DNA of 64,000 bases. Origin: Mesorhizobium loti CJ3sym. GTDB taxonomy: Bacteria; Pseudomonadota; Alphaproteobacteria; Rhizobiales; Rhizobiaceae. Each line of letters starts with the position of its first letter. The first letter of the stretch is position 1. The stretch is from assembly GCF_000472785.1 (NCBI RefSeq), contig NZ_AXAL01000025.1, positions 48,740 to 112,739 on the forward strand, in the 5' to 3' direction. Positions 53,072 to 62,357 of this stretch are shown here, piece after piece. Under the pieces are notes generated by a model that saw only the letters and a list, made by a program, of their open reading frames with translations, did not search any database and was not told the DNA's origin. The position numbers were made by a program, and so were the translations under genes.

Positions 53072-53776
53072 ATGTCCCTGCCCGCTCCAGGCTGGACCGC
53101 GCAGGACATCGTCGCTCATCTGCGCTCGATCGGCACCGAGGAAAACCGCGCCGGCATGGCGCGGTTCGGCATCAACACTGCGACCGCGCTCGGCGTCGGC
53201 AATACGGATTTGCGGCCATTGGCACGCAAGCTGAAGCGCAACCATGAGCGGTCCCTGGCGCTGTGGGCCAGCGGCATTCGCGAAGCGCGGCTGATGGCGG
53301 CCTTCACCGGCGAGCCGAAAAAGATCACCATTGAGGAATGCCGCCGCTGGGCCGGGGATTTCGATTCCTGGGAAGTCGTCGACACCGTCTCCGACCTGTT
53401 CGTCGACACGCCGTTCTGGCGCGCACTGGTCGAGGCGTTCGCGGCCGACGAGCGCGAATTCGTCCGCCGCACGGCCTTTGCCATGCTGGCATGGGCAGCC
53501 GTGCACTTGAAAAATGAACCGGACGCGACGTTCCTGTCCTATTTGCCTTTGATCAAAGCGCATGCCGGCGATGAGCGCAACTTCGTCAGGAAAGCGGTCA
53601 ATTGGGCGCTGCGGCAGATCGGCAAGCGATCGATGAGCTTGCACGCCCCCGCCCTTGCCCTGGCGCAGAGACTTGCGGCCTCAACGGATAAGCCGGCGCG
53701 CTGGATCGGCAAGGATGCCGCGAGGGAGTTATCCGATGCCAAGACGCTCGAACGCCTCGCCGCCAGAAAAGTTTGA
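53072..53776 (+). CDS. DNA alkylation repair protein (AlkD-like HEAT fold)
   Basis: A 234 aa HEAT-repeat protein. LARKLKRNHERSLALWASGI, SWEVVDTVSDLFVD and FVRRTAFAMLAWAAVH are family helices, with KAVNWALRQIGKRS near the end. It excises positively charged alkylated bases. It follows the dehydrogenase by 6 bases and overlaps the GNAT gene. Confidence 0.9.
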   Translation: MSLPAPGWTAQDIVAHLRSIGTEENRAGMARFGINTATALGVGNTDLRPLARKLKRNHERSLALWASGIREARLMAAFTGEPKKITIEECRRWAGDFDSWEVVDTVSDLFVDTPFWRALVEAFAADEREFVRRTAFAMLAWAAVHLKNEPDATFLSYLPLIKAHAGDERNFVRKAVNWALRQIGKRSMSLHAPALALAQRLAASTDKPARWIGKDAARELSDAKTLERLAARKV

Positions 53777-54308
53777 CGGTGCCAACGTCCGCTTCATCGA
53801 GGTGACGCAGGCGACCCGTGGCAAATTCGAGACGTTGTTCGAGCAGCCGGGCGCGCCGAAATACTGCTGGTGCATGGCCTGGCGGCAGTCCAGTGAACAC
53901 ATCCAGAACGACGAGAAGAAGCACCGGATGATGGCGTTCATCGATGCCGGCACGCCGGTCGGCATCCTCGCCCAAATCGACGGCAAGACCGTCGGCTGGT
54001 GCTTCGCGCCGCGCGAGACCTATCGAAAGCTTTCAAAGCAGCAGGACGACAGCGAGACAGGCGTATGGTCGATCGTCTGCTTTTTTGTGCCAAGGGCGTT
54101 GCGCGGTGGCGGCCTTGCTTCTGCATTGCTTGATGCGGCCATTGATCATGCCTTTGCCAAGGGTGCGCATGTCATTGAGGCCTATCCGGTGGACGAGGCG
54201 TCGCCGAGCTACCGTTTCATGGGCTTTCGCGAGATGTTTGTGGTTCGCGGGTTCCACGAGACCGGCAAGGCCGGTTCTCGCCGATATGTGATGCGGCTCG
54301 AGCATTGA
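53736..54308 (+). CDS. GNAT-family N-acetyltransferase
   Basis: A 190 aa protein. VWSIVCFFVPRALRGGGLASALLDAAIDHA contains the acetyl-CoA loop (given in parts: RALRGGGLASAL). APKYCWCMAWRQ is typical of a subfamily with a conserved W-C-W motif. It overlaps the end of the repair gene by 41 bases. Substrate unknown. Confidence 0.88.
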   Translation: MPRRSNASPPEKFDGANVRFIEVTQATRGKFETLFEQPGAPKYCWCMAWRQSSEHIQNDEKKHRMMAFIDAGTPVGILAQIDGKTVGWCFAPRETYRKLSKQQDDSETGVWSIVCFFVPRALRGGGLASALLDAAIDHAFAKGAHVIEAYPVDEASPSYRFMGFREMFVVRGFHETGKAGSRRYVMRLEH

Positions 54309-54353
54309 CGCCATTGGCCTTGGCGTCTTTACTTGCCCGTCGAGGAAGCGGCC

Positions 54354-54917
54354 ATGAACCATTTCAAATCAATCATAGCGCTCACGAGCATGCTGACTGT
54401 GTCCGCTGCCGGAGCCTCGGCCGACACCATGCACATCTTCTGGAAGGATTTGCGCCCGGCGACCCAGGCGGTTGCCGAAGACGTTGGCCTGCCGATGATT
54501 GCGGCAAAATTGCCTGATCACGGCCAGACGCTGTCGCTCATTTTGCAGGATAAGAGCATACAATTAGCCGGCTATGCATTGCCGGTCGATCGCAACGGGG
54601 ATCTCGTCTATCAGTTCTTGCTGGTGCCATGGACGGGCGCGTGCAGCCACATGCCGACACCGCCGCCCAACCAGATCGTACTGGTCACACCCGCCCACCC
54701 CTACAAGATGTCGCAAACCTACCAGCCGGTTGCCGTTACCGGCACCCTGGATCCGGACATGGAAAAGAGCCAGCTGTTCATTCTCGACGGCGTCAGCGTC
54801 ATCCAGTCCGGTTACACCGTGCGCAAGGCGGAGGTGGTCGGCGTCGATACTGTGCCTGACACCGTGACCTTGCCGGTGAACTCGCCCTGGAGTTTCCTCA
54901 ATAAGAAGAAAAAATGA
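54354..54917 (+). CDS. DUF3299 secreted protein
   Basis: A 187 aa exported protein; signal peptide ends at GASAD. IQLAGYALPVDRNGDLVYQF and FLLVPWTGACSHMPTPPPNQ are the family hallmark. Function unknown; homologues often sit near ABC transporters in envelope clusters. Start at 54354 follows GAGGAAG. Confidence 0.88.
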   Translation: MNHFKSIIALTSMLTVSAAGASADTMHIFWKDLRPATQAVAEDVGLPMIAAKLPDHGQTLSLILQDKSIQLAGYALPVDRNGDLVYQFLLVPWTGACSHMPTPPPNQIVLVTPAHPYKMSQTYQPVAVTGTLDPDMEKSQLFILDGVSVIQSGYTVRKAEVVGVDTVPDTVTLPVNSPWSFLNKKKK

Positions 54918-54923
54918 CCGCGC

Positions 54924-55415
54924 TCAAGCCGCGTTGGCTCCCGATTCCTTGTCCAGCACCATGTAGTCGAGCGGGATTTCGGTCGTGTACTTGATCTGCT
55001 CCATGGCGAAGGACGACGACACGTCACGGATTTCGATCTTGGCGATCAACCGCTTGTAGAAGGCGTCGTAGGCGGCAATGTCGGGCACCACGACGCGCAG
55101 CAAATAGTCGACATCGCCGCTCATGCGGTAGAACTCGACCACCTCGGGAAACTCCTGGATGACCTCGGAAAACCGCCGCAGCCACTCATGGCTGTGGGAA
55201 TTGGTGCGGATCGAGACGAAGACGGTGACCCGCACATTGACCTTCTCATGGTCGAGAATGGCGACGCGCCGCTTGATGACGCCCTCTTCCTCGAGCTTCT
55301 GGATGCGGCGCCAGCAAGGCGTCGTCGACAGGCCGACTTTCTTGGCGACATCGGCCACCGCGAGCGTCGCGTCCTCCTGCAGGAGGCGGAGAATTTTTCG
55401 GTCAAGGCGGTCCAT
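54924..55415 (-). CDS. Lrp/AsnC-family transcriptional regulator
   Basis: A 163 aa regulator. The HTH is MDRLDRKILRLLQED and VADVAKKVGLSTTPCWRRIQ; the RAM ligand-binding domain follows (FRMSGDVDYLLRVVV-type FYRMSGDVDYLL). Effector likely an amino acid. It is convergent with DUF3299. Confidence 0.95.
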   Translation of the reverse strand: MDRLDRKILRLLQEDATLAVADVAKKVGLSTTPCWRRIQKLEEEGVIKRRVAILDHEKVNVRVTVFVSIRTNSHSHEWLRRFSEVIQEFPEVVEFYRMSGDVDYLLRVVVPDIAAYDAFYKRLIAKIEIRDVSSSFAMEQIKYTTEIPLDYMVLDKESGANAA

Positions 55416-55524
55416 CGGGAGGCTCCTGGGGGAATAGTTTGTCTATGATCCCTCTTATTCGAGGCTTTAACAAGAAAGAAATTCTGCCAATCGCGGCTAA
55501 AGCGAGTGATTTCTTGCTGAATGC

Positions 55525-56136
55525 CTAGCCGATGCGATAGCGGATTTCCGAGCGAAGGAAAGGCAGCAAATCCATTTCAAACCAGGGATTCTGCTTCAAC
55601 CAACCGCTGTTGCGCCAGGAGGGATGCGGCAGCGGCAGCACTTTTGCACCGACGGAATTCTCCCAGATGGCGCGCCAGTCCATCACCGTTTCCGTCAGTG
55701 AGGGGCGGCGCGCGGCGCCCATATGCCAGGACTGCGCATAGATGCCGATCGTCAGCACCAGGTCTATTCGCGGCATCAGGGCCATCAAGGGCGCGCGCCA
55801 GGCCGACGCGCATTCGCGCCTTGGCGGCAGGTCACCGCCCTTGTCATCCTGGCCGGGAAAGCAGAAACCCATCGGCACGATGGCGAACTTTTCGATGTCG
55901 TAGAATTCGTCGCTGGTCACATCAAGCCAGCTGCGCAAACGGTCACCGGAAGCATCGGTGAACGGCATGCCCGACAGGTGCACCTTGGTTCCCGGCGCCT
56001 GGCTGGCGATGAGGATGCGGGCGTCGGACGAAGGCCGCAGCACCGGCCGCGGCTCATGCGGCAGCGGTTTGCCGATAGGATTCTCGACGCAGATGCGGCA
56101 GGCTCGGATCGTCGCGGCAAAACTGTTCAGTTCCAT
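55525..56136 (-). CDS. Uracil-DNA glycosylase family protein with Fe-S cysteines
   Basis: A 203 aa family 4/5-type UDG. Cysteines at residues 13, 16, 92 and 109 give C-x2-C-x75-C-x16-C, matching the Fe-S pattern of these enzymes. SQAPGTKVHLSGMPFTDASG is motif A, and VLPLPHPSWRNS the catalytic His motif B. It starts 2 bases after the GST stop and likely shares its transcript. Confidence 0.9.
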   Translation of the reverse strand: MELNSFAATIRACRICVENPIGKPLPHEPRPVLRPSSDARILIASQAPGTKVHLSGMPFTDASGDRLRSWLDVTSDEFYDIEKFAIVPMGFCFPGQDDKGGDLPPRRECASAWRAPLMALMPRIDLVLTIGIYAQSWHMGAARRPSLTETVMDWRAIWENSVGAKVLPLPHPSWRNSGWLKQNPWFEMDLLPFLRSEIRYRIG

Positions 56137-56138
56137 AC

Positions 56139-56750
56139 TCAAGCGGCGGCACTCGGCCGGCTGGAGATCGCCTGATACCAGCGCAGCACATTGGCGCAGT
56201 CCTCCGGCACTCTGATGCGCGCCGGCTTCATGAAGTCGATCGCGATCAGGCCGGTGATGTCGGCAATCGAATAGCTGTCGCCGGCGGCGAATTTCCGGCT
56301 TGCCAGCTCGCCGTCGAGGATTTTCAGGAATTCCACCGCCTTCGCCTTGTTGGCCTCGCCCCATTCGGGGATCTGTGGGATTTCCCATTCCTTCATCGCT
56401 GGATGGATGTGGCGAAAGGCCTGCGCGACGCAACTGAGCAGGTTGAACTCCATCCGCCTCTGCCACATCTCGACCTGGGCCTTGCCGAGCGCGCCCTGCC
56501 CGAACAGGGCCGGCTCCGGATGCAACTCCTCGAAATAGCGGCAGATGGCGACGGATTCGGTGATGATGGTGCCGTCGTCAAGTTCCAGCACCGGCAGGCG
56601 TTTCAAAGGGTTGCGCTCGCTCACCGTTTGGCTCTTGTGCTCCAGCGCCCCCATGTCGATGGACACCAGTGGAACCGTAATCCCCTTCTCGGCTAGGAAA
56701 ACGCGAACCCGCCGCGGATTGGGTGCCCGGCCACCGTCAAAGAGCTTCAT
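56139..56750 (-). CDS. Glutathione S-transferase
   Basis: A 203 aa GST. LFDGGRAPNPRRVRVFLAEKG and ERNPLKRLPVLELDDGTIITES (here in parts; the cis-Pro and S of the GSH site) form the N-terminal thioredoxin domain, and AAGDSYSIADITGLIAIDF the helical domain. Its role here is probably detoxification. Confidence 0.93.
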   Translation of the reverse strand: MKLFDGGRAPNPRRVRVFLAEKGITVPLVSIDMGALEHKSQTVSERNPLKRLPVLELDDGTIITESVAICRYFEELHPEPALFGQGALGKAQVEMWQRRMEFNLLSCVAQAFRHIHPAMKEWEIPQIPEWGEANKAKAVEFLKILDGELASRKFAAGDSYSIADITGLIAIDFMKPARIRVPEDCANVLRWYQAISSRPSAAA

Positions 56751-56784
56751 TTCGATCCTCCTCTTCCCTTACAGGCGATGCGCA

Positions 56785-57405
56785 TCACCAAAAGCGAAAA
56801 ATCTCCCGCACAGCATCGCCGATCGACGCCAGCGTGCCGTGCTTTCGCTCGACGACCTCGCCATGATGGCTGTTGCGCCAGTCCTGCGGCTGGTCGAACG
56901 TGCCCGCCCAGATACCGATTTTTGCCGCGCGAGCAGTCGCTTCCTGGCTTTCGAAGTCGCCATAAGAAACGGCCCAGCCCGCTTCGACCTGGGCGCGGTT
57001 GAGGTCGGTGTCGCCGGCCTTGCAATCGCCCAGCAACCGGCGATAGCGATCCCGCTGCCAGCCGCTGCAGGTGACGGGCCTGCCGGCGATCAGGCGCACC
57101 AACGACTGGCGTGCCAGCGTGCCGCAGGCATAGTCAGTGCCGTTCCTGCGGCAGGTCTGGGTGTACTCCGGAGCGTCGATACCGCGCATGCGGATGCGCT
57201 CGGTGCCGAGCGTGATCGAATCGCCGTCATTGATGATGGCCGCGCCTTGCGTCTGGCGCGTCTCCACGCGGTCGAGGCGCGCCGCCAGCAGGATCAGCAG
57301 CCCCAGAATGATAGATGCAAGCCCATAATCCAGAAGTCGCCGCCACGGGCTCCTGGGCGTCGCCGCGTACCGTTGGCGCGATCTTGGCGACCAGGAACGG
57401 CTCAT
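56785..57405 (-). CDS. Thermonuclease-like (SNase) protein with membrane anchor
   Basis: A 206 aa protein with a basic N-terminus and a hydrophobic segment (residues ~28-43, LASIILGLLILLAA) that anchors it. The SNase core: DGDSITLGTERIRMRGIDAPE, then RDRYRRLLGDC and LNRAQVEAGWAVSYGDF. Active-site Arg/Glu/Arg are plausible. Role unknown. Confidence 0.87.
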   Translation of the reverse strand: MSRSWSPRSRQRYAATPRSPWRRLLDYGLASIILGLLILLAARLDRVETRQTQGAAIINDGDSITLGTERIRMRGIDAPEYTQTCRRNGTDYACGTLARQSLVRLIAGRPVTCSGWQRDRYRRLLGDCKAGDTDLNRAQVEAGWAVSYGDFESQEATARAAKIGIWAGTFDQPQDWRNSHHGEVVERKHGTLASIGDAVREIFRFW

Positions 57406-57481
57406 ATGGCAAACGGTTGGTTAATCATTCGAACGTAGCTTAACACCTTGAAACCGCTGCACGTATAAACTGAAGTTTTTG

Positions 57482-59002
57482 ATGCCCTTGCAACGCTCGA
57501 ACACAGCGGACAAGTTCATTGTGGACCGCATGAAACGGCATCGCAACAGCGATGTCGCGCGTGCGGTGCGCAAGACGCGCGACCGTCTTTCGCAGCAGGC
57601 TGGCAATCCCGATTTCGACCGCGAACTGCTGAAACTCCACGCCCGCGCCATGACAAACGGCGCCGTGGTCATCCCGTTGCTCGTGCTGGCGATCGCCGCT
57701 GCCGGCCGGCTTGCCGGTGTCGGCAACGAGATCGGGCTTTGGGCGTTGTTCACGCTCACCTGCTATACGATCGTCACCTTCATGGCGCGGCGCATCGAGC
57801 GTACAGAAGCGTCCGAACTCAACCCCTTGCAAACGCGACGGGAATTCCTGGTTGGCCATTTCCTGTGCGGCCTCGGCTGGGCCTGGTTCGTCTTGTTGGG
57901 CTGCGGCGCCTGCGAGGTCGACCAGTTCCAGGTGGTCAAGGCGGTGGTGCTGCTGTTTGCCATGGCCGGCACGGCCCTGATGGCCTCATCGCTCAGCGGA
58001 GCGCTGCTGGCAACCTTTGCCGTACCGGTGGCGCTCTATGCCTATGTCGGCACCAGGTTGTGGATGCCGGTCGATGCGATCATGGCCGGGCTGCTCGTCT
58101 TGTCGCTGCCTTTCTTCGCCTATGTCGCCCGTCACCTCAACCGCTCGTCCCTGATGCTTTTGTTGTTCCGCTCCGAAAAGGATGCGCTGATCGCCGAGCT
58201 CGAGACGGCGAAATCAATGTCGGACGAGGCGCGGCGGCGGGCCGAGGACGCCAATCTGGCAAAGTCGCGATTCCTCGCCTCGATGAGCCACGAACTGCGC
58301 ACGCCGCTCAATGCCATTCTCGGCTTTTCCGAAGTGATGTCGAACGAGGTGCTGGGACCGATGAACAACCCCACCTATCGCGACTATGCGCATGACGTGC
58401 ATGAATCCGGTCAGCATCTGCTCGACCTGATCAATGAAATCCTCGACCTGTCGCGTATCGAGGCCGGTCGTTACCAGCTCAACGAAGAGCCGGTGCTGTT
58501 GCTGAACATCGTCGAGGATTGCTGCCACATGATGGAACTGAAGGCGCGCAACAAGGATATCCGCGTCGTCCAGGATTTCGAGCACGAATTGCCGCGCCTG
58601 TTCGCCGACGAGCGCGCGGTGCGGCAGATCACGCTCAACCTTTTGTCCAACGCCATCAAATTCACCGCCACCGGCGGCGAAATCCGCGTCCGCGTCGGCT
58701 GGACGGCGGGCGGCGGGCAATACATCTCGATCAAGGACAATGGCCCCGGCATTCCCGAGGACGAAATCCCGATCGTACTCTCGGCCTTCGGCCAGGGCTC
58801 GATTGCCATCAAGAGCGCCGAACAGGGCACCGGGCTTGGCCTGCCGATCGTACAGGGGCTGCTTGCCATGCATGGCGGCGAGTTCGAGCTTCATTCCAAG
58901 CTGCGCGAAGGCACCGAGGCGATCGCCATCTTCCCGCTAAGCCGGGTGATGGAGGAATTGCCGGCTCTGCCGACGGCGGCGGTGGCGGCGAGAAGGCGGT
59001 AA
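57482..59002 (+). CDS. Membrane-bound sensor histidine kinase (PleC/DivJ-like)
   Basis: A 506 aa kinase. Six hydrophobic segments fill residues ~55-225, then a coiled coil (SEKDALIAELETAKSMSDEA). The DHp box has the phosphorylated His in MSHELRTPLNAILGFSE, as in the PleC/DivJ/PdhS group. The ATP domain shows NLLSNAIKFT, DNGPGIPED and GTGLGLPI. No response regulator is adjacent. A role in cell cycle control is possible but inferred. Confidence 0.88.
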   Translation: MPLQRSNTADKFIVDRMKRHRNSDVARAVRKTRDRLSQQAGNPDFDRELLKLHARAMTNGAVVIPLLVLAIAAAGRLAGVGNEIGLWALFTLTCYTIVTFMARRIERTEASELNPLQTRREFLVGHFLCGLGWAWFVLLGCGACEVDQFQVVKAVVLLFAMAGTALMASSLSGALLATFAVPVALYAYVGTRLWMPVDAIMAGLLVLSLPFFAYVARHLNRSSLMLLLFRSEKDALIAELETAKSMSDEARRRAEDANLAKSRFLASMSHELRTPLNAILGFSEVMSNEVLGPMNNPTYRDYAHDVHESGQHLLDLINEILDLSRIEAGRYQLNEEPVLLLNIVEDCCHMMELKARNKDIRVVQDFEHELPRLFADERAVRQITLNLLSNAIKFTATGGEIRVRVGWTAGGGQYISIKDNGPGIPEDEIPIVLSAFGQGSIAIKSAEQGTGLGLPIVQGLLAMHGGEFELHSKLREGTEAIAIFPLSRVMEELPALPTAAVAARRR

Positions 59003-59036
59003 CGGACCTCGTCAGCGCCCTGTGTGTGCCTCGTGC

Positions 59037-60035
59037 CTAACCTCGAACAGCTGCCGCCATGCCTGAGCTGGTTAGCGCGGCCGCCTTGACCAGGCCTGCC
59101 GCCAGAGCAGCCCCTGCCCCTTCGCCATGGCTTATGCCGAGATCGAGCAGCGGACGCAAAGCGAGCAGCTCGGCGGTCTTTGCATGCGCCGGCTCCGGCG
59201 ACAGGCTGGCGAGAAGGCAATGGTCTAGCGACGCGGGATTAGCGGCATAAAGCACTGCCGCGGCAGCAATTGCCGCAAAGCCATCGAGCAGCACGGGAAT
59301 CTTCTGCATCCGCGCGGCAAGGATGGCGCCGGCGATCGCCGCGAACTCGCGGCCGCCGATCCGGCGCAGCACTTCCAGCGGGTCCTCGAGATGGCCGCGG
59401 TGAAAGGCCAGCGCCGCATCGACCACATCAGCCTTGCGGGCCTTCATCGCCGCGTCGGCGCCGGATCCCGGGCCGACCCAGTCGGCGCCCCTGCCTCCGA
59501 ACAGCGCCGCGAGCAGGGCTGCGGCCACGGTGGAATTGCCGACACCGAGATCGCCGAGGCACAGCAGGTCGGTGCCGCCGGCAATCGCTTCCATGCCGAA
59601 GGCCATGGTGGCCGCGCACCCGCGCTCGTCCAGCGCCGCGTCCTCGGTGATGTCGCCGGTCGGGATATGCAGGGCAAGATCGAACACTTTCAGCCCGAGA
59701 TCGTTGGCGATGCAGATCTGGTTGATCGCAGCGCCGCCGGCCGCGCACAGCTCGACCGCGTTGGCGGTTGCCGCCACCGGCCGCGGCGAAATGCCATGAC
59801 GGGTGACGCCGTGATTGCCGGCAAAGACCGCCATTAGCGGTCTTGTCACGGCTGGTGGAGCAGGTCCGCTCCAGCCGGCGAGCCAGGCGGCGATATCCTC
59901 GATGCGGCCAAGCGAATGCGCCGGCTTGTCGGCCTTGGCAAACAGCGAGCGCACCCGCGCCTCGGCTGCCGTGTCGGCCGGCGGCAAATTGGCCAGCAGG
60001 TTGCGAAAATCATCGAAAGGCAGCGTGCTGGTCAT
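59037..60035 (-). CDS. cobT: Nicotinate-nucleotide-dimethylbenzimidazole phosphoribosyltransferase
   Basis: Makes alpha-ribazole 5'-phosphate for the lower ligand of cobalamin (called CobU in the Pseudomonas scheme). The 332 aa protein has VFAGNHGVTRHGIS, CLGDLGVGNST and the catalytic Glu in ISHGEGAGAALA. The start at 60035 (MTSTLPFDDFRNLL) fits. No other cob gene is in the window and no cobalamin riboswitch was seen. Confidence 0.95.
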   Translation of the reverse strand: MTSTLPFDDFRNLLANLPPADTAAEARVRSLFAKADKPAHSLGRIEDIAAWLAGWSGPAPPAVTRPLMAVFAGNHGVTRHGISPRPVAATANAVELCAAGGAAINQICIANDLGLKVFDLALHIPTGDITEDAALDERGCAATMAFGMEAIAGGTDLLCLGDLGVGNSTVAAALLAALFGGRGADWVGPGSGADAAMKARKADVVDAALAFHRGHLEDPLEVLRRIGGREFAAIAGAILAARMQKIPVLLDGFAAIAAAAVLYAANPASLDHCLLASLSPEPAHAKTAELLALRPLLDLGISHGEGAGAALAAGLVKAAALTSSGMAAAVRG

Positions 60036-60232
60036 GTCGTGGCAATCATTCCTGGAACCGATGAGCGGCATAGCCGCGTTGTGCGATCGGCACAACCTCT
60101 GGGATGATCCTTCTCACATTGCCGCAAAGGCGGCCTGGGAAGGCGCAATCGCGAGGGCTTGCATTGGCTTTGCGGTTGCACCATGTGGAGATGGAACGCG
60201 GGATTCCGGATGGAAACCCTCAAGAGAAAGTC

Positions 60233-60463
60233 ATGACGGCCATCGAATCCCCGTGCATCCTGGTCTGTTCGATCGACATGAAAACCGGCTTCTGCTTCGG
60301 TTGCGGTCGCACGCGCGAGGAAATCGGCGCCTGGATGGGGATGACGCCGGAAACGCGCCGCAATGTCATGGCTGAGTTGCCGGCCCGGCTGGAAACGGTC
60401 GAACGCCGACCGCGCCGGGAAACGCGCCGCACGCGCATGGCGCGCGAACGCGACGCACTCTAA
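60233..60463 (+). CDS. DUF1289 domain protein
   Basis: A 76 aa protein. SPCILVCSIDMKTGFCFGCGR contains the four-cysteine site (C-x4-C...C-x2-C), a likely zinc or Fe-S site, followed by EEIGAWMGMT. The C-terminus is strongly basic (RRPRRETRRTRMARERD). GAGAAAG precedes the ATG. Confidence 0.9.
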   Translation: MTAIESPCILVCSIDMKTGFCFGCGRTREEIGAWMGMTPETRRNVMAELPARLETVERRPRRETRRTRMARERDAL

Positions 60464-60477
60464 CTCTTTGTTTTAAC

Positions 60478-60521
60478 GCAATTCCTGTGGGAAAGCCGCT
60501 TCACATTTTTCCTGGAATTGC
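60478..60521. repeat. Rhizobial palindromic repeat, family B
   Basis: GCAATTCC (60478-60485) and GGAATTGC (60514-60521) form 8-bp outer arms around AGCCGCTTCACATTTT. It resembles a palindrome common in Mesorhizobium intergenic regions. Confidence 0.6.
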
Positions 60522-60536
60522 TCTAGCGAGGCACGG

Positions 60537-61241
60537 ATGAGCAGCCGGCTGTTCTGGATTGTGATGGCGGTGATTGGCGTGGCAGCAGTTCTGCTCATGC
60601 TCAACGATTCCGCTGGCAGCACGCTTGGCATCGAGAATTACGATTTTGGCCGGCTGGTCTGGCTTGGCGCGTTCGGCGCCCTCATCGGCGCCGGCCTGCT
60701 GCGGTCGGCCCCGCTGGGTGTGATGGCCCGCAACCTCGGCGCCTGGGCCGCAATCGTGCTGGCGCTGATCGCCGGCTACCAGTATCGCTACGAGCTGCAG
60801 GACGTCGCCAGCCGGGTGACCGCAGGCCTGGTGCCCGGCAGTCCGCTGGCGCTTGGCGTCGAAGACGGCCACGCCACCGTAACCCTCGACAAGGCCGACA
60901 ATGGCCATTTCGAAGCGCGCATCCTGGTCAACGGCAACCCGGTACGAGCCGTTGTCGACACCGGCGCGACCAGCACCGTGCTGACGTCTGAGGACGCACA
61001 GGCGGCCGGGTTCAACCCAGCCGCGCTCAACTACACCATACCGGTCTCCACGGCCAACGGCATGGCACGTGCCGCGGCGGTCAAAACGGACGCGGTGGCG
61101 ATCGGCGGCATCGTGCGCAAGGACATGTCAGTGATGGTTGCCGCCCCGGGCATGCTGAGCCAAAGCCTGCTCGGCATGAACTTCATCGGCTCGCTGTCGG
61201 GCTTCGACGTGCGCGGCGACCGGATGATCCTCAGGGACTGA
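60537..61241 (+). CDS. TIGR02281-type retropepsin-like aspartic protease
   Basis: A 234 aa membrane-bound protein with three N-terminal hydrophobic segments and a C-terminal aspartic protease domain: VRAVVDTGATSTVLTSEDA has the DTGA active site. LLGMNFIGSLSGFDVRGDRMIL ends the fold (split as two parts). Related to PerP-like proteins; target unknown. Confidence 0.9.
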   Translation: MSSRLFWIVMAVIGVAAVLLMLNDSAGSTLGIENYDFGRLVWLGAFGALIGAGLLRSAPLGVMARNLGAWAAIVLALIAGYQYRYELQDVASRVTAGLVPGSPLALGVEDGHATVTLDKADNGHFEARILVNGNPVRAVVDTGATSTVLTSEDAQAAGFNPAALNYTIPVSTANGMARAAAVKTDAVAIGGIVRKDMSVMVAAPGMLSQSLLGMNFIGSLSGFDVRGDRMILRD

Positions 61242-61243
61242 GG

Positions 61244-62242
61244 TCAGGCCGCTTCGGCGGCCCTTCCGCCAAAATCGACAGCCGCGAATGCCGTCTTCAG
61301 CACGTCAGACCCTGCACCGGGCCGGTTTGCGTCGGTCGACAGGATCTGGCGATAGCGGCGCGCGCCCGGCAAACCGTGGAACAGCCCGACCATGTGACGG
61401 GTGACGTGGCCAAGCCGCCCGCCCCGTTCGATATGGCGTGCCGCATAACCTGCCATCGTGTCGATCAGCGCGGCGAAATCGAACGCCTCGGATGGGGCGC
61501 CGTAGAAGGCGGCATCCGCCCCCGCCAGAATGCCGGGCGTGTGATAAGCAGCGCGACCGAGCATGGCACCATCGACATGATCGAGATGTACACGTGCCTC
61601 TTCAAGCGACTGAATACCGCCATTGATGCCTATGAATTCGTTAGGTTTTCTGGTCTTGAATCGATAGACCCTGTCATAGTCGAGCGGCGGGATGTCGCGG
61701 TTTTCCTTGGGGCTCAGCCCTTCAAGCCACGCCTTGCGCGCATGCACCCACAAGGCGTCGGCGCCGGCGTTGAAGACCCCGCCCGCCAGCGCATCGAGCG
61801 CCGGCTCGGGATCCTGTTCGTCGACGCCGATGCGGCATTTGACGGTGACGGGAATTGTCACGGACCCTTTCATTGCCGCGACGCAGCCAGCGACGAGGTC
61901 GGGTACTTTCATCAGACAGGCGCCGAACGTGCCCGACTGGACGCGGTCGGACGGACAGCCGACATTGAGGTTGATCTCGTCATAGCCGAAGGCTTCGCCG
62001 ATACGCGCCGCCTCGGCAAGTTTTGCCGGATCCGAGCCGCCGAGCTGCAGCGCGACCGGATGCTCCTCAACGTCGAAACCAAGCAGCCGATCGCGCGCGC
62101 CGTGGATGACCGCGTCGGCCACCACCATCTCGGTATAGAGCAACGCACGGCTCGTCAGCCGGCGATGGAAGAACCGGCAATGCCGGTCCGTCCAGTCCAT
62201 CATCGGCGCCACGGCCAGTCTATGCTCTTGATTTTTCAGCAT
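61244..62242 (-). CDS. dusA: tRNA-dihydrouridine(20/20a) synthase
   Basis: Flavin enzyme that reduces U20/U20a of tRNA. The 332 aa protein has VAPMMDWTDRHCRFFHR, the DusA hallmark, and catalytic Cys in LNVGCPSDRVQSG. FIGINGGIQ and GAMLGRAAYH bind FMN. Its 5' end is a known insertion point for integrative elements, and a truncated integrase lies 115 bases away, divergent. Confidence 0.96.
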   Translation of the reverse strand: MLKNQEHRLAVAPMMDWTDRHCRFFHRRLTSRALLYTEMVVADAVIHGARDRLLGFDVEEHPVALQLGGSDPAKLAEAARIGEAFGYDEINLNVGCPSDRVQSGTFGACLMKVPDLVAGCVAAMKGSVTIPVTVKCRIGVDEQDPEPALDALAGGVFNAGADALWVHARKAWLEGLSPKENRDIPPLDYDRVYRFKTRKPNEFIGINGGIQSLEEARVHLDHVDGAMLGRAAYHTPGILAGADAAFYGAPSEAFDFAALIDTMAGYAARHIERGGRLGHVTRHMVGLFHGLPGARRYRQILSTDANRPGAGSDVLKTAFAAVDFGGRAAEAA

Positions 62243-62357
62243 TTTTTCTTTAACATCAATTCGTTAGTTGCGAGGGCGGCCACGCCGCTTTGCGCCAAGA
62301 TACTACCCTTTTCGCCACGTTTCGATCTCTCAGTGCACACGGAGCGCACACGAAAAA

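Noticed and set aside
52061..53644. 527-codon open frame opposite the dehydrogenase and repair genes
   Set aside because: Antisense shadow of two recognised genes.
60036..60232. Possible remnant of cobS between cobT and DUF1289
   Set aside because: No CobS-like membrane segment in any frame.
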